A stretch of 64,000 bases of DNA from Batrachochytrium dendrobatidis JAM81 (GCF_000203795.2 NW_006281115.1:209632-273631), one strand, 5' to 3'. Counted from the first letter of the stretch, positions 47,873 to 60,624 are shown. Notes: a model not told the origin generated them from the sequence alone. Numbers and translations: made by a program.

Positions 47873-49321
47873 ATGACATATATTAAAATTGTGCTGCATG
47901 GTCAAGTTTACGGCCCAATACGCTCCCCTGCAACATTAAAAAGTATATGCTTGATTCTTAAAGTTTCTCCTAGAGCGTCCCCCATATTACAGTCCATGGA
48001 TCGTCCAGTAAAGATTGCTATTGCTGACCTTGATGCTTCAATTGATTGCGGATTTTATGAACTACTTGTGCATCCAGATGTGAAATACAACGAATCAATC
48101 GATGGTTCGCTGCTTGCTATTCATCATCCTGTACATCGNNNNNNNNNNNNNNNNNNNNNNNNNNNNNNNNNNNNNNNNNNNNNNNNNNNNNNNNNNNNNN
48201 NNNNNNNNNNNNNNNNNNNNNNNNNNNNNNNNNNNNNNTGCACGCTAAATTCAATACCATCTGTAGAAACACTGCCATTGAGTCAGATTGAAATGGATAC
48301 GTGCATTAAAGCCATGCTGCATCTCATCTCATCCATTCCGCCACGATACATCAAGTACAACAAAGTGTTGTCTGCTCAGATTGATACAGCTATGAAGCAA
48401 GTCCATCATCTTCAAGTATCGCTGACTCATCTTCAATCCAACATCTCATCTACCCATAGCTCTGTCCATCACAAACCCTTACCAGTCACTTTGGATATTC
48501 AAACCACGTTTACGCAGTATCGCATTATGCAGGTGTTGTTCGAAGTATGGAAATCAGTTGGAAGACGATATGCTCCACATGTACGCACATTCAACGTATC
48601 CAATGTCGTAACACTACACAACGTAGATACGGCAGAACATTATCTCAACCGTCTCTGTTCATGGCGACGAATGATCGATACACATACTTGGAAAACCTTG
48701 ACATTGGGTATGACACAACAAGAGCAGCAACTTTATTTCAAATCACCAGTTGCTGAATTACCATTCTCACAGCGATCTAAACTGCGTATATTGGGTCCAC
48801 CAGCACTACCAAGTGGATTGTATCCACAAGCATGGGAATATTTAGTCAAACCACCATCAACACATATCATCAACGCTATATCATCCAATATTCATCATAC
48901 TAAACCCAGTGATCTAACCACCAAATCTGTTTTACGTGAATTCCGACAATTATTCATGAATGCATTGTTAAAACACGAGCTATATACCGACTATGAGTTG
49001 AATATACTGCTGGACCAGTTATTGTGTTTACATGGATCCATGTATACACACCACGATGGCGAATCAACTCAGCCTGCCAATCGGTTCGATAAAGATCAGT
49101 TTGATGCTGTAGAATACCCATATGCATTGATTCGTGATTCGATTTGTAAAGAGTTTAATATGGGTTGGACAACAGCCAAGGATGGGCTCAATCCACTCAA
49201 AACAGACTTACCAAGTTTACCGAATGCTGCCAATAAACAACTGAGCCAGAATGATCGAGATATGGACAAGACAATCCAACAGGTCGATGGAACGCGTTGG
49301 CAGAGTCGAGTATTACACTGA
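47873..49321 (+). CDS. Unknown protein, interrupted by assembly gap
   Basis: The open frame begins at an ATG at 47873 (a second ATG at 47996, MDRPVKIAIADLD, is also plausible), enters 100 Ns at 48139-48238, and continues in the same nominal frame to 49321. The gap length is a placeholder, so continuity is not assured. The C-terminal ~360 residues look folded and mostly helical (EMDTCIKAMLHLISSIPPRYIKYN, then FRQLFMNALLKHELYTDYELN in parts), with no motif I can name. The gene ends 322 nt before the epsilon-tubulin gene on the same strand. Confidence 0.6.
   Translation: MTYIKIVLHGQVYGPIRSPATLKSICLILKVSPRASPILQSMDRPVKIAIADLDASIDCGFYELLVHPDVKYNESIDGSLLAIHHPVHXXXXXXXXXXXXXXXXXXXXXXXXXXXXXXXXXXCTLNSIPSVETLPLSQIEMDTCIKAMLHLISSIPPRYIKYNKVLSAQIDTAMKQVHHLQVSLTHLQSNISSTHSSVHHKPLPVTLDIQTTFTQYRIMQVLFEVWKSVGRRYAPHVRTFNVSNVVTLHNVDTAEHYLNRLCSWRRMIDTHTWKTLTLGMTQQEQQLYFKSPVAELPFSQRSKLRILGPPALPSGLYPQAWEYLVKPPSTHIINAISSNIHHTKPSDLTTKSVLREFRQLFMNALLKHELYTDYELNILLDQLLCLHGSMYTHHDGESTQPANRFDKDQFDAVEYPYALIRDSICKEFNMGWTTAKDGLNPLKTDLPSLPNAANKQLSQNDRDMDKTIQQVDGTRWQSRVLH
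48139..48238. other. Assembly gap of 100 N
   Basis: Exactly 100 undetermined bases, the usual placeholder for a gap of unknown size. Confidence 0.98.
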
Positions 49322-49643
49322 GCAATGCAGTTAAATGGTGTCGGGTTGGTCAAGACTACTATTGGTAACTAGCTGCATACATCTACACCCATTATCAACT
49401 ACCCAACATCACAGTGTGTACTTTCATGTTAACCTACTGTCATCAGCAGAATTAGACAGCAATCGAATAGTACACACTGCATCGTGAATAAAATGGATAA
49501 CTGAACTAGTAGATTCAACATACGCTATTACAGAACAGATAGATGTGCAAAGTTTAAAACTGGTTATCCTCATTGCACAATCGACGAATGAGGTTTCCGA
49601 CTGCTGGACTTTATCATAAACTGATATTTAGGTGTTGAGCAGT

Positions 49644-51890
49644 ATGAGCCAGTCTGTTGTCATACAAGGTATTGACACATCAAATCAATGATTTCCATAA
49701 CAGTATCTAATCGTATACCAACTTTGTATTGTCTACAGTTGGCCAGTGTGGAAATCAGGTACAACTGCAATACTAATGTAAAAGAATAAACATCAATCCT
49801 GACAGCCATTCGATTCATGATTAGATTGGAGGAAGATTCTGGGATCTGGCACTTCAAGAGCATGCCAAATACAATACTCAAGGAGTCTATGACGACTGTA
49901 TGTCGTCCTTTTTTCGAAACGTAGATGAAAAGTATGGTTGTAGATGTACTTGGATTCCATGGTATGATCAGTGTTGAATTCAACTGTTTTTACAATAGAA
50001 AGGGACTTGAATGCATTTCTGTTGGCAAGGGAAATGGTTCTATTAGAGGACTCAAGGCGAGAGTGAGTTGGATTCAAGCCAATACAGCTTGCAGTACAAA
50101 TGCTCGCATCTAATCGTTTTGTTATTACAGGGAATCATGATTGATATGGAAGAAGGAGTCATCAACCATATCTTAAGAGGACCACTGCAAGAAATCTTTG
50201 ATCCATGGCAACACATTACAAGTGTTTCTGGAAGTGGTAACAACTGGGCAATGGGTCATCATGTATATGGTCCACAGTATAGAGATCAGATTCTTGAAGT
50301 TGTACGCAAACAGGCTGAATACTGTAACTCGCTGCAATCGTTTTTTATTATTGGATCCATGGGTGGAGGTACTGGATCAGGATTGGGATCATATCTATTT
50401 GGGTTATTGGAAGATGCATTTCCAAGCGTGTATCGGTTTGCATCGACAGTGATTCCTTCTCCAAATGATGATGTTGTCACATCTCCTTATAACAGGTAAT
50501 ATGAATGCATTTCAATAGTGAATTGGTTCGTGTTGTTCACTTTGAATCGTGTTCAAATATTGCTCGACATTCTAGTGTATTGTCGTTGCATAAAATGGCT
50601 CAGAGTGTCGATTGTGTGTTGCCAGTTGACAATCAATCACTATTGGCCATATACGAACGTATACAAGCACAATCGGAAATTGGACCACAAGGTAGACGTA
50701 AAGGTAGTGCCATTACCGATAGCGATGCACTAGCTCATACTGGTTTAATCAAAACCCCAATAAGTAAAAAAGCAGATGCATTTGACACAATGAACAACTT
50801 GGTTGCAAACCTATTACTTAACATGACAAGGTAATTTTGTACGAGTTTGCAAGGAATATCCAATACTTGAAATAGCTAACCGATTGCTTCAATCCAACAA
50901 AATCTAGTTCGATGCGATTTGAAGGCATGCTGAATGTGGATATCAATGATATTGTAACAAATCTGATTCCATTTCCAAAACTCAAATATCTCTTTTCCAC
51001 CATGACACCACTGTATGCGTTAACTGATGTACAGATCCAACCTCGCAGGTATTGTAGATATACCTTGCTTTAAATGTGTTTTGATTGATATAAACCATTT
51101 GATTGCGTTGAATGAGTGACCAGGTTGGACCAGATGTTTACGGATGCATTTTCTCAAAACTGTCAGTTGATTTCTGCAGATCCTAGATCTAGCGTGTAAG
51201 TGGTTGGTGATGATTTATGCATATCATTTTACTGATTCATGTTGTCATTTGATAGTTACCTAGCAAGTGCGTTGATTGTTCGCGGTGCTGTCGAGATTTC
51301 AGATTTACGACGAAACATTGACAGGTATACTTGATGCACCTAAACCATTTTTCTCAAGAGTGTTCTACTGAGTGCCTTGCTACTATTCCTATTTCCAGGA
51401 TGCAGAAAATACTCAAGTTTGTGCCATGGAATACCGATGGATGGAAGACTGGAATGTGCAGCGTGCCTCCACTTGGACAGGCAAGTCAGACGTGTCTGCA
51501 GCCTGATTTACACTCCATGACTACAAATATGTAAATCTAGTAGTTGATATCATTCAAAACTAAACTGACTTGACAACCTCGATATGATTTAGCCACACGC
51601 ACTATTATCGCTTTCCAACAACTGTTGCATGCACCAAGTTTTTGGCAGAATGGATCAAAGGTTTACCAAACTGTATCGACGCAAGGTATGCAGCCAAAAT
51701 TGGCTTTTGATTGCAATGATACATGTTTTAAATAGGTTGTTTTATACTGACAAACTGTTAGGCCAATCTACATCACTATTTGGATTATATGGAACAGCAG
51801 GAATTTATCGAGGCACGAGAATCGCTACAAAGTACAATCAAGGAGTACCAGCAATTGGAAACATCTGCTCGTCCCATTTCTAAAAAGTAA
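49644..51890 (+). CDS. TUBE1: Epsilon-tubulin, 473 aa, 12 exons
   Basis: Exons: 49644-49668, 49739-49758, 49825-49931, 49999-50062, 50131-50495, 50576-50830, 50908-51048, 51124-51195, 51256-51324, 51399-51480, 51593-51685, 51762-51890. Phases agree at every junction and total length equals the family norm (~475 aa). The protein starts MSQSVVIQVGQCGNQ, then FWDLALQEHA, DMEEGV, the nucleotide-binding GGGTGSGLG and the epsilon-type SPYNSVLSLHKM. It ends with NLHHYLDYMEQQEFIEARES. Epsilon-tubulin is needed for stable triplet microtubules in centrioles and basal bodies, here presumably for the zoospore flagellum. Exons 1 and 2 are tiny (25 and 20 nt). The intron after 51480 must use a GC donor (CAG/GCAAGT). 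This gene is the strongest evidence for a flagellated organism. Confidence 0.93.
51481..51592 (+). other. GC-AG intron in epsilon-tubulin
   Basis: CVPP-equivalent SVPPLGQ is followed by GCAAGT. Splicing to the acceptor at 51591-51592 gives PHALLSLSNNC, matching the conserved epsilon-tubulin order. Reading on instead leads out of the conserved sequence and to a stop. Confidence 0.85.
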
Positions 51891-52299
51891 TGAGTGTCCA
51901 ATTGTAATGTATTGGACTGTGAATCAATAGACTGACACTTGAACTGAGTGAGTTCTAGTGTTGCAATTCAACTCTTTATACTATTGTTTTTAAATGTAGT
52001 TGATTTTAATAGTGTTGGATTGAGAATCAGTTGAGCTTGTGGATGGCTGAATTCATGAGATTTGAAAATATATTCCAGTTACAGCAAACCAATGTTCATA
52101 TCTAGCCAAGACACCTGCTGAAACCTATTGATTTTTGAGTATTTCCATATATTGCTAGTTGGTGATGCTTGACATGTATTCAGTCATTAGTTTAAATGTT
52201 TACCAATAGCGAAACCAAGAGGTCAACCGCAAAGCCATCCATGTTTCAGTCTTTGAATATATTAAAAATTGAATCCAAGCCTTGATCAAGTTTACTATA
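51891..52299. other. Intergenic region
   Basis: Nothing recognised. Presumed promoter of the transporter gene. Confidence 0.5.
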
Positions 52300-55200
52300 A
52301 TGGATCCAGAACCATCACAGCACAAGTCTGTGACTATCGAGTCTGCATCCACTCCTTATACGGATTCATCCACTCCGCCTTCTGCCAACTCGTTTAGATT
52401 TCCTTTATTGTCCCCACACCGACTGTCTTCGTCATCGCATGTACCAGAATCACCAGCACATCCGACTACATCCGCAACATCATCCAGCTCGGTGTTTTCT
52501 ACGACGTCAGGGTTTCAACGAAAGCGTAGTTCATTGGTACCAGCGAGGTCTCATTATACTAGTCGATCAAATCAGGATTTAATACCAAGTGAGTTTGCAT
52601 AATGACCAACAGATGTTTTAGAAACCAACTTGTACAAGAGCAAATGGAGTCCATTGTCAATGAGTTGAACAAGAGTTAACCTTTGGGTTGGTATTGACGG
52701 ATAACTAGATTCGGCTATACAGGGTAGCATTTCTAGTTCAGTACACGATGTGGGAGTATCGCTTACCAGCAAGGAGATTCGTCAAGTATGATGTTGATCA
52801 ATGCAGCCCTATATAGTTGTAATAGATGAATGCTGTGGAATATAGATGCACACACTAGATAACTTTGCATCCCTTAGGATTTATGCTTAGTTTCTAATAT
52901 TGTTGGGTACTGAGCTGCTTTGGTCATTGGCTAACTTTTACCATTGCATTTCATAGCAAACTCACTCCTGGACAAAGAGAGAGTTGGATATGACGCTAGG
53001 GAGAGACTATTCCTACGACACAGTTTCAGAACACTCACTATTGGTTGGTGTGGGAAGTGAGATGGATGTAGATCATACCCCAGTATCAATGCATTCAGAC
53101 AAACCCACTGCAGGCAATTCATATTCTGACTCGATTGTATTGGAGAAGTCAAGCCGATCTCCAAGTGTCAGTGTGTCACTGTTGAGCCAGCAAGTCATTA
53201 CTCATCATAATAAGATTCTTGCTGATAGTGGGAAAAGTCTATTGCGTTCTCAGACTCCTACTCGTCTGATGATTCCTCCATTACATGTGACTTTGATTCC
53301 AGATTCTTCTGCAGTTGGTTGCAGTGAGAATGCATGCAGCAATGACGAGTCCAATGACGAGTCCAATGAAACCTCATTCTTACTGCCAACTCATCGTCAA
53401 TCTGCTTCTCTCCAGTGTCCTGACTGCACTCATTCTCAATATGGTACATCTGCATCACAACGCTGCACATCCCATGAACATTCTCATGAACATCGCTTTT
53501 ACCCCTCGTATTGGCTTCACCTACGTTCCCAATGCACACTCAAGACTGTAGGATCTGTTGCACAAACTGGTATTAAAGCTATTCCTGCCGTCTGCTTGGC
53601 TGTCATGCTAAATTTATTGGATGCCATGTCCTACGGAATCATCGTTTTCCCTGCTTCTAGCACTTATGTTCCTGATTCGGCTGTTCAGAGCGGCATCTCC
53701 ATGTTTTTTGCAAGGTAAGTCTGTCTGCATTGTATCGTGTCAAATCTTCAACCCGTCTAATTCAACAATCGTAGCACAATTATTTCTCAGCTGATCTTCA
53801 CTTGTGGTGGCTCGGCATTCAAGGGTGCTGTGGGCAGCATGATGATTGAAGTCATGCCTTTTTTGCATATCATGTGTGAAACAATTGTCAAGGAAATGTC
53901 TGGATCGTCTACACACGATATTACAGCAACCATTATGACCTCATATGCCATGAGCACACTTCTCACTGGTATCGTTTTCCTCATTCTTGGTATATTCAAG
54001 CTAGGCAGTCTGATCCAATTCTTTCCTCGTCATATCCTTATTGGGTGTATTGGAGGTATTGGTCTTTTTCTTATTTTCACTGGGATAGAAGTCACTTCAG
54101 ATATCAAGCAAGAATTCACGCTTTCTTATCTATATCGTATATTTGAATTATCTGCATTCAAGTTATGGGGAACTAGTCTAGCTATTGCATTGCTATTGAA
54201 AACCATTCAGCAACATGTAAATTATAATCTCTTGATTCCTATATTCTACACGTGTGTTCCAATCGTGTTTTATACGATAACGTTTGCAATGGGATTATCC
54301 ATCGAAACTTTACGTGCCGAACATTGGCTATTCGATTTACCAAACTCGTCTGAAATGCCCTACTGGACTTATTTTACCTATTTTGACTTTGGTGTTGTGA
54401 ATTGGCGCGCTGTTGCTTGTAAGTCTATTTCTTGTGATTTTTGATAGATTGTGCACTGACATGGGTTTTCTATAGTAACTATACCGACACAACTTGCATT
54501 GATTTTCTTTGGTATTCTGCATGTGCCAATTAATGGTATTTATTATTTTTTGTAATGTATCGCTTGTATCATATGAATCTGTCATCCCACCTCGACACTA
54601 AACCAAAATTCATACAACTAGTGCCTGCACTGGCTATATCCACTAAGCAAGATGTGGACTTGTCATGGGAAATTATTGGTCATGGGTTGACAAACATTGG
54701 CGCTGGATTGCTAGGTGCACCACAAAATTATCTAGTCTACTCCAACTCGTTGCTGTATATTCGATCTGGAGGTGGATCTCGTATTGGTGGATTTATGCTG
54801 TTTTTTGCCACTGCATGGCTGTGGATAAAAGGCAGCATGGTGTTTTCTCTCGTTCCTTGCATCTTGGTTGGATCGTAAGTGTCTTTGTAAACATTTGCAC
54901 AAGGATAAGAGTTGAATTTACAAGTCATGTATGCTAATTACCAAGCTTGATTTTAGACTGGTTTTTCATCTGGGCATCGATTTGCTACTTGAAAGTGTAG
55001 TTCATACGTGGTTTATTGGGATCAATCGACTTGAATATGCAACTATTTTGCTCATTATCGGTGTCATGGGTGGTATTGGGTTTACTGAGGGTATTGTTGT
55101 TGGAATTATTTTTGCGTGCGTCTTTTTCGGTAGGTTTATATTTGATTTTCCTGTTCATCCGAGTCTTTACCCAACACGTTTGAACTGACATATTTGCAAT

Positions 55201-56410
55201 TCTATGACTTTTCAACCAGTGGTAATGTGTTCACAGCGATCCATCATTAGAGCAAGTTTTACTGGTTCTCAGCTTCGTTCAACGGTGCATCGTCTCTATC
55301 GTCAACAGATATTTCTTGATAACTGCGGAGATCAAATTCATGCAATTAGGCTTCAAGGATTTATATTTTTTGGAACACTGAATCAGCTTGAAGTGCATAT
55401 TCGATCCGTGTTTATCGATACACCCGAGACTAAATTTGTCGTGGTTGATTTTGGGCTAATACATGGAATCGATTACTCGGCCTTGGAATCTTTTCAAAGG
55501 ATCCGGCGAGTAATTAACCAAAGAAAAGCTCATTTAGTGTTTTGTGGGCTAGGCATGCTATATAGAGATGTGATCAAGTCTGGCGTGTTTGACGGAGTTG
55601 AAGATGACGATGCAGTTGAACCATATGTTGATGTGCATAATTTCAATACTTTAAACGAGGCATTGGAGTGGTGTGAAAACGTTCTACTAGAAGCATACTA
55701 TAAAAAAAGTAACCGTTCCATTATGTTGGGTAAGATCAAACCGTTGTTGAACCGACTACCTGTTGAATCATTTTAAACTAACGGGTTGTAATTGAATTGT
55801 GGTTTTAGAAGGTAAATCTGTGGCTATACCAACAAATTACCACTCGAATGTTACAGATACGCATTTTGTTACCCCACGCGCACAACAGGCATGTGCAGCA
55901 GCATCTCTTGTGATCAGCAAGCATCCACACCCAAAACAGCAATCTCATAATACAGTAGCTCGACCTGTTTCTATTCTTCTTCAGGCATTTTCTGAAGGTT
56001 CTCCATTTGAACCACTTTTAGCAGAACTCTGTGGTTCGAATTTTGAGCTCATTGAAGTTGCTGCAGGAGAAACGCTATATACTCTTGGAGACGACGCAAC
56101 AGAGTTGTACGTGATTGAGGAGGGTGAATTGGTTCTTATGATTCCAGAAAAACATGGAGCTGGGCAAGTGGTTGAGACGATGCTACCAGGTACAATGGTA
56201 GGAGAAATCGAAATGTTTACAGATCGACCAAGGATGTGTTTACTGAAAGCAACGCAAGATGCTCTATTGTGGCGACTAAGTCGAGATGCATTTGAACGAC
56301 TTTGCAAAGATAATCCAGCGTTGATGCTGACATTTGTTACCAAAATAGCATTGGCATATGATGCAGTTCGATACTTTAATACGCTAAAACATTGGACGCA
56401 AGTGGGTTGA
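52300..56410 (+). CDS. SulP family transporter with STAS and cyclic-nucleotide-binding-like domains (Vsb1/YGR125W type), 1121 aa
   Basis: Exons: 52300-52588, 52709-52785, 52957-53714, 53775-54418, 54476-54535, 54622-54874, 54957-55129, 55220-55729, 55809-56410; phases are consistent. Residues 1-~310 are a Ser-rich cytosolic region. The SulP membrane domain begins with VCLAVMLNLLDAMSYG and includes FFPRHILIGCIGGIGLFLIF, LGAPQNYLVYSNSLLY and IGVMGGIGFTEGIVVG. A STAS domain follows (LQGFIFFGTLNQLE, VVVDFGLIHGIDYSA), and a C-terminal cNMP-binding-like beta roll (GETLYTLGDDATELYVIEEGE, GTMVGEIEMFTDRPR). The same domain order is known in yeast Vsb1, linked to vacuolar basic-amino-acid storage. Substrate here is inferred, not seen. 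The second exon is the least certain. Confidence 0.88.
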
Positions 56411-57716
56411 TCAGTTTAATAGTTTTAAATAAACAAACGTATTCCTCAATTCGTTTTACAACTGTATTTGCTTGAAATAGAAATACTTGTATTATCTTGC
56501 AAGGATTGTCTTTTGTTTCATAATCAACACTAGTCGAATATTCACATTTAATGGAAATTGATTCAACATTCTCAATTCATTGACACGACGTCCGTTATAC
56601 ATGTTTTTAAATGAGTTTTGTTTAAACTCGAATACTGGAATACGAGATGATTTCATGCAGACATACCATGATCGTACGAGCATATACTGACGGTGCTACG
56701 AGTTTGTTGGTCAACTCATGTATGACTGCTCCAGTGATGGTGTCAGAGTTGTGTTTGTTATCACTGGTACGCTATCATCAAAAACTCGATTAATCAAATA
56801 CTCGGCATTCTGTGATCAGTCACTCCAACTCAAATACCAGCACCACATGATTGTCAACTGATTGCTTGTCAGTCAGTAGTTTGATCAATACACCACCACA
56901 TATCCATGTATATCCATGTATACACATTGTTGTCAGTTACATCGAGTGTTTGTTCAAGTAGGTCGATTCAGATGAGTTGCATATAACTGACTAATCCAGC
57001 ATCCATCCATTGTCAAACAACCATAATGCATAATACCACCAAGTGTGCGATTACACACGCACTGATCAGTCGTTGCACAGTATGTACCGGCCAATGTCCA
57101 GCATATGTGTGTTTTCAACTAAATTGTAGCGTATAGCATCAGTTGCAGTCCATGACATATCCACACGATCCAACATGACAAATCATGTATTGTAAGTCCA
57201 AGATTGATCAAAAGCTTGATCACAGTAAACACAGCATAGTGTTGCATATCAGACTCGATATATCGAGTGACAATTGCACATTTGTTGATGGTTGTAATAG
57301 TCCATTCGTATCACCTGAATAAAATAGTATAGTGATACCAATGAGTTGGTGTCAAATGGAGTGGGTTGATTGGTAACCCAAAATGACAAATATACACAAT
57401 CGCGTGGATTCATAAATGACATTGCAATGGTTAATACAATACAATACAATGCATAGTAGTTGATTGGTGTAGTATAATCAAACCATCAGTATAATACACT
57501 ATGGTTTGGCAATACATGATGTTTATTGAATAAGCGACATTGAATGCAACACAAATAACAATTAAACCAACACGCAATACACGCTGCGTTACAACATATA
57601 CTGGATGATGCTGTCGATAGTTTACTGAGCTGCAACAATGTGACGAGTCTATGGTTGAAGGGTTTATTACCAAACACCAAAATCTGGAGAACGACACCAT
57701 ACTCGGATCGTGGCAA
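56411..57716. other. Gene-poor AT-rich block
   Basis: No gene seen. The DNA shows the same TGATCA/CAATCA-rich texture as 0.7-2.8 kb, with small repeats such as ATCCATGTAT x2 near 56903 and an AATAC x3 run near 57433. Confidence 0.5.
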
Positions 57717-58346
57717 TCATTGTGGTAAACGATAGTAGAAATGATCAAAACATTTCTTGAATCCAGGATATGATTTAGCGTTTATCGTACCGTCAGAGTT
57801 CGTTGATCCAATCGGATGGTGTTTCGTAAAGTAATCTCCAAGCATCGTTCGTGTTTTAGCATTTTGCTGATTCGTATGCGAATACTCCTTGATGAGCTCC
57901 TTCATCTGTCTTTTGAGGCTTTTAAAAATCCCAATGGATCCAACAAGCGTAGATTTGAGTTTGATTATCTCTGATTTACTGCTTGAAGGGTCACTCTTTA
58001 AATGGTCAAATTTTTCCTTGAGCTTACTAACCACTTCCACTTGATCTTTAATCTCGGTTTTTTTCTCGCTAGTATCTTGTAGCAGTCTTTCAAGTCTACG
58101 TACACCGTTTGCAAGTGATTCAATCAGTGTGATTCCATCAAAATCAATTGGGTAGCAATCAGACATATATACACTATATGGATCGAATAGTTTCGTCAAG
58201 TCAGGTCCGCTAGTTTCAGTCGCACTAGGAGATGTCGATGAAGTGCTGGTTGCAGTACTTGTAGTCGAACTGGCAAGAACTGGGTCGGCAACAGTGACCG
58301 AGCAGGCAAGCAGGATCGATGACAATATGGCGATTGAAAGTTTCAT
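57717..58346 (-). CDS. Small secreted protein with Ser/Thr linker and coiled coil, 209 aa
   Basis: Single exon. Signal peptide MKLSIAILSSILLACSVTVA, then an ~25-residue Ser/Thr linker (SSTTSTATSTSSTSPSATE) likely to be O-glycosylated. A region with two cysteines and acidic residues follows, then a long Lys/Glu-rich coiled coil (about residues 75-150) and a C-terminal segment with one more Cys. Leader, linker and upstream DNA are clearly related to the gene at 63098-63679; the bodies are very different. Presumably exported from the cell. Function unknown. Not similar beyond general design to the secreted pair at the left end of the window. Confidence 0.8.
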   Translation of the reverse strand: MKLSIAILSSILLACSVTVADPVLASSTTSTATSTSSTSPSATETSGPDLTKLFDPYSVYMSDCYPIDFDGITLIESLANGVRRLERLLQDTSEKKTEIKDQVEVVSKLKEKFDHLKSDPSSSKSEIIKLKSTLVGSIGIFKSLKRQMKELIKEYSHTNQQNAKTRTMLGDYFTKHHPIGSTNSDGTINAKSYPGFKKCFDHFYYRLPQ

Positions 58347-58404
58347 TTTTACTGGTTTGGTCGAGCAAGTTGTAGATTATCATTTGGCAAGTTGATGTTT
58401 AGTT

Positions 58405-58418
58405 GTATTTATATATTA
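58405..58418 (-). promoter_or_regulatory. TATA-like element of the 57717-58346 gene
   Basis: TATATAAATAC on the minus strand ~60-70 nt upstream of the ATG. The same element at similar spacing precedes the related gene at 63098-63679, and the sequence between it and the ATG is also similar. Confidence 0.5.
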
Positions 58419-60620
58419 GTGTATAGTATTGCAAGCATGCTTTTTAAACTACCGTCCTAAGGGATTTGTGTTATTATCAAGGTTAGTGTTGACCCAGTGT
58501 TACTGTAAGGGTAGTTTAAGGGAGTTGTGTTTACATGATGATTCGTTGTTGAAGCTGGAAGTTTAATATTAGGGTTGAATTTCATGTAGAAGTGCTTTGT
58601 GGCATCGTAATGCGGCAAGTATACTGTGTTATCACATGATGAACACAAGCATTATTCATACACACCGTTGTCATACAATCACATTTATAGCAATACAATA
58701 ATATGTTTGACACGATCATATTACACCGATCGAGTACCGCGTACACCAAACCGACCCAGTGGTATGTGAATGTTGCGGTTTGACCAAATCACAATCACCC
58801 ATATTATCGACTGTTCAACTCGTTGACATTCAAACCGTGCAATCACTAGTCACAATATAATGGTTGACTGACTTGTTTGATTGACCTGACATATTGACAC
58901 TTTGCAAACCTTGACTTGATTCATCAACTTGGATATTCATATAATATCGGGTTTGTATCATCACGTTGGACTCGTTATCAAACACCTTGATGTGTCCATG
59001 CAACACAAACTTGATATACACACATTAGTTACTGTTTGACATGAATGGGTCGATCATACATACCAGACAGTGCAACTGTATTAGTTGTATGATACAATCA
59101 ATCATGGTTGATTCATCACCATTAAATATCAAATGTTGATCACGTATACATTGATTTGTAATTGCATGGTCCGTTGGCAATACACACTATGATATGATTG
59201 ACAAGTTGTTGATTTGCAGTAATCAGATGTGCATCACCTGTAACATTGGATGCAATTGACGAGTTGTAACCACCAGTCAACAATCATCGATATGTTGGTG
59301 ATTGTATTGACTACATGATTGGTATTGATTAGCTGTCATGATTGATTGGTGGACAATACAATCCACACTGATTATGACGTGTTGCAACTGGTTGGTATAT
59401 GCAGACTCGACTGATAATCGAGTATATGTTGATGTGTAACTCTGTCACTGTTGGTTTGGATTGGTCATTGCTACTGCTTGTATATGCAGTGTATACATGT
59501 GTGATGTATTGGATATCGGTGTTGTGTATGTTGTTGAACCTGTTGGACAATATATTGTCATGTCGTATCAATCGCACCACATTTAGACTACAGTCATTGA
59601 TTGGTTGGTTTAATGATCGACTCGACTCACATTTACACAACTTGTGGCAACATTCAACTGTAGTGGTCACAAATATGCATTGTTGATCGACACGCATATA
59701 TCTACATGTATCAGACTCGGACATGGTATATATCAGTTGCATATACCAGTCACTGATGCAATTGATGATGATCGATTAATCAATCAATTGGATATCAACA
59801 CCAATGTCAGCTCATTACCACATGGATACTTGCAGTTGTGACCTGTATTCAGTCAGTAATACTGTATGTCGTGACTCGATACAACACATCATGATATATT
59901 GGACAATTGTATTGCAATACGGTCAATGGCATGCTAGTGATTTGTTGTGCTGTCTGACTGCGTTTATGGGTCGATCAGTGTCAATCAGTAATGCATTTGT
60001 ATTGGTCATGACTTGTGTGCAGTAATCTGGCAGTATTGTGATGTATGATGTCATGATCAATGCAAAATATCACTTGATCAAGCATGGCAATTGTGACTGA
60101 TTACAATCTATAATTGGATGTGGAATACAATCACAACCAGAATCGGCAGGATATTGGGTGACTTTGTGTGCAATAACCATTATTGGTAGTTCAATCAGAA
60201 TATATACCAACAATAACCAATCGTTGCATAGTTGTCAATATCTATATAACATTGTATTTAAATCTGCATGATAGCAAGTCATTGAACAACCCGACCTGTA
60301 TACAAAATGGATACTGGCCAAAAAACATGACTAATCGAATAATCAGTCAAGTATTTGATATACAGTGACAGTATATGTTGTAGTAATGGATTGTATATGT
60401 GATGATAATTATCCATAAGCAGGGTGATACTACCTGATTATTAAATACATCACCGCAATTGGAAATATCAACACAGCATACTAGTGAAGTTGATTTTCCA
60501 CCAACAACGATGCTTGTATATTGATTCGCCCTACAGGGTGTTTCTGGGTTTGTCAACCCTATATGGTGTTTTTGGTATTTTCTGTGATTATTTATTTGGA
60601 AAATGTTGATTGTCGCCCTT
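58419..60620. other. Gene-poor AT-rich block
   Basis: About 2.2 kb without a credible gene. Several long frames exist on both strands (for example 59329-59742 minus, 59399-59686 plus) but overlap each other and reflect low-complexity DNA rich in TTGATCA-, CAATC- and ATATG-like words. 58440-58500 is the conserved distal flank shared with the region after 63770. Confidence 0.5.
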
Positions 60621-60624
60621 GAAG

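Noticed and set aside
59329..59742. 137-codon minus-strand frame (and the 95-codon plus-strand frame overlapping it)
   Set aside because: Both lie in low-complexity DNA, overlap each other and lack any protein-like feature; typical chance frames.
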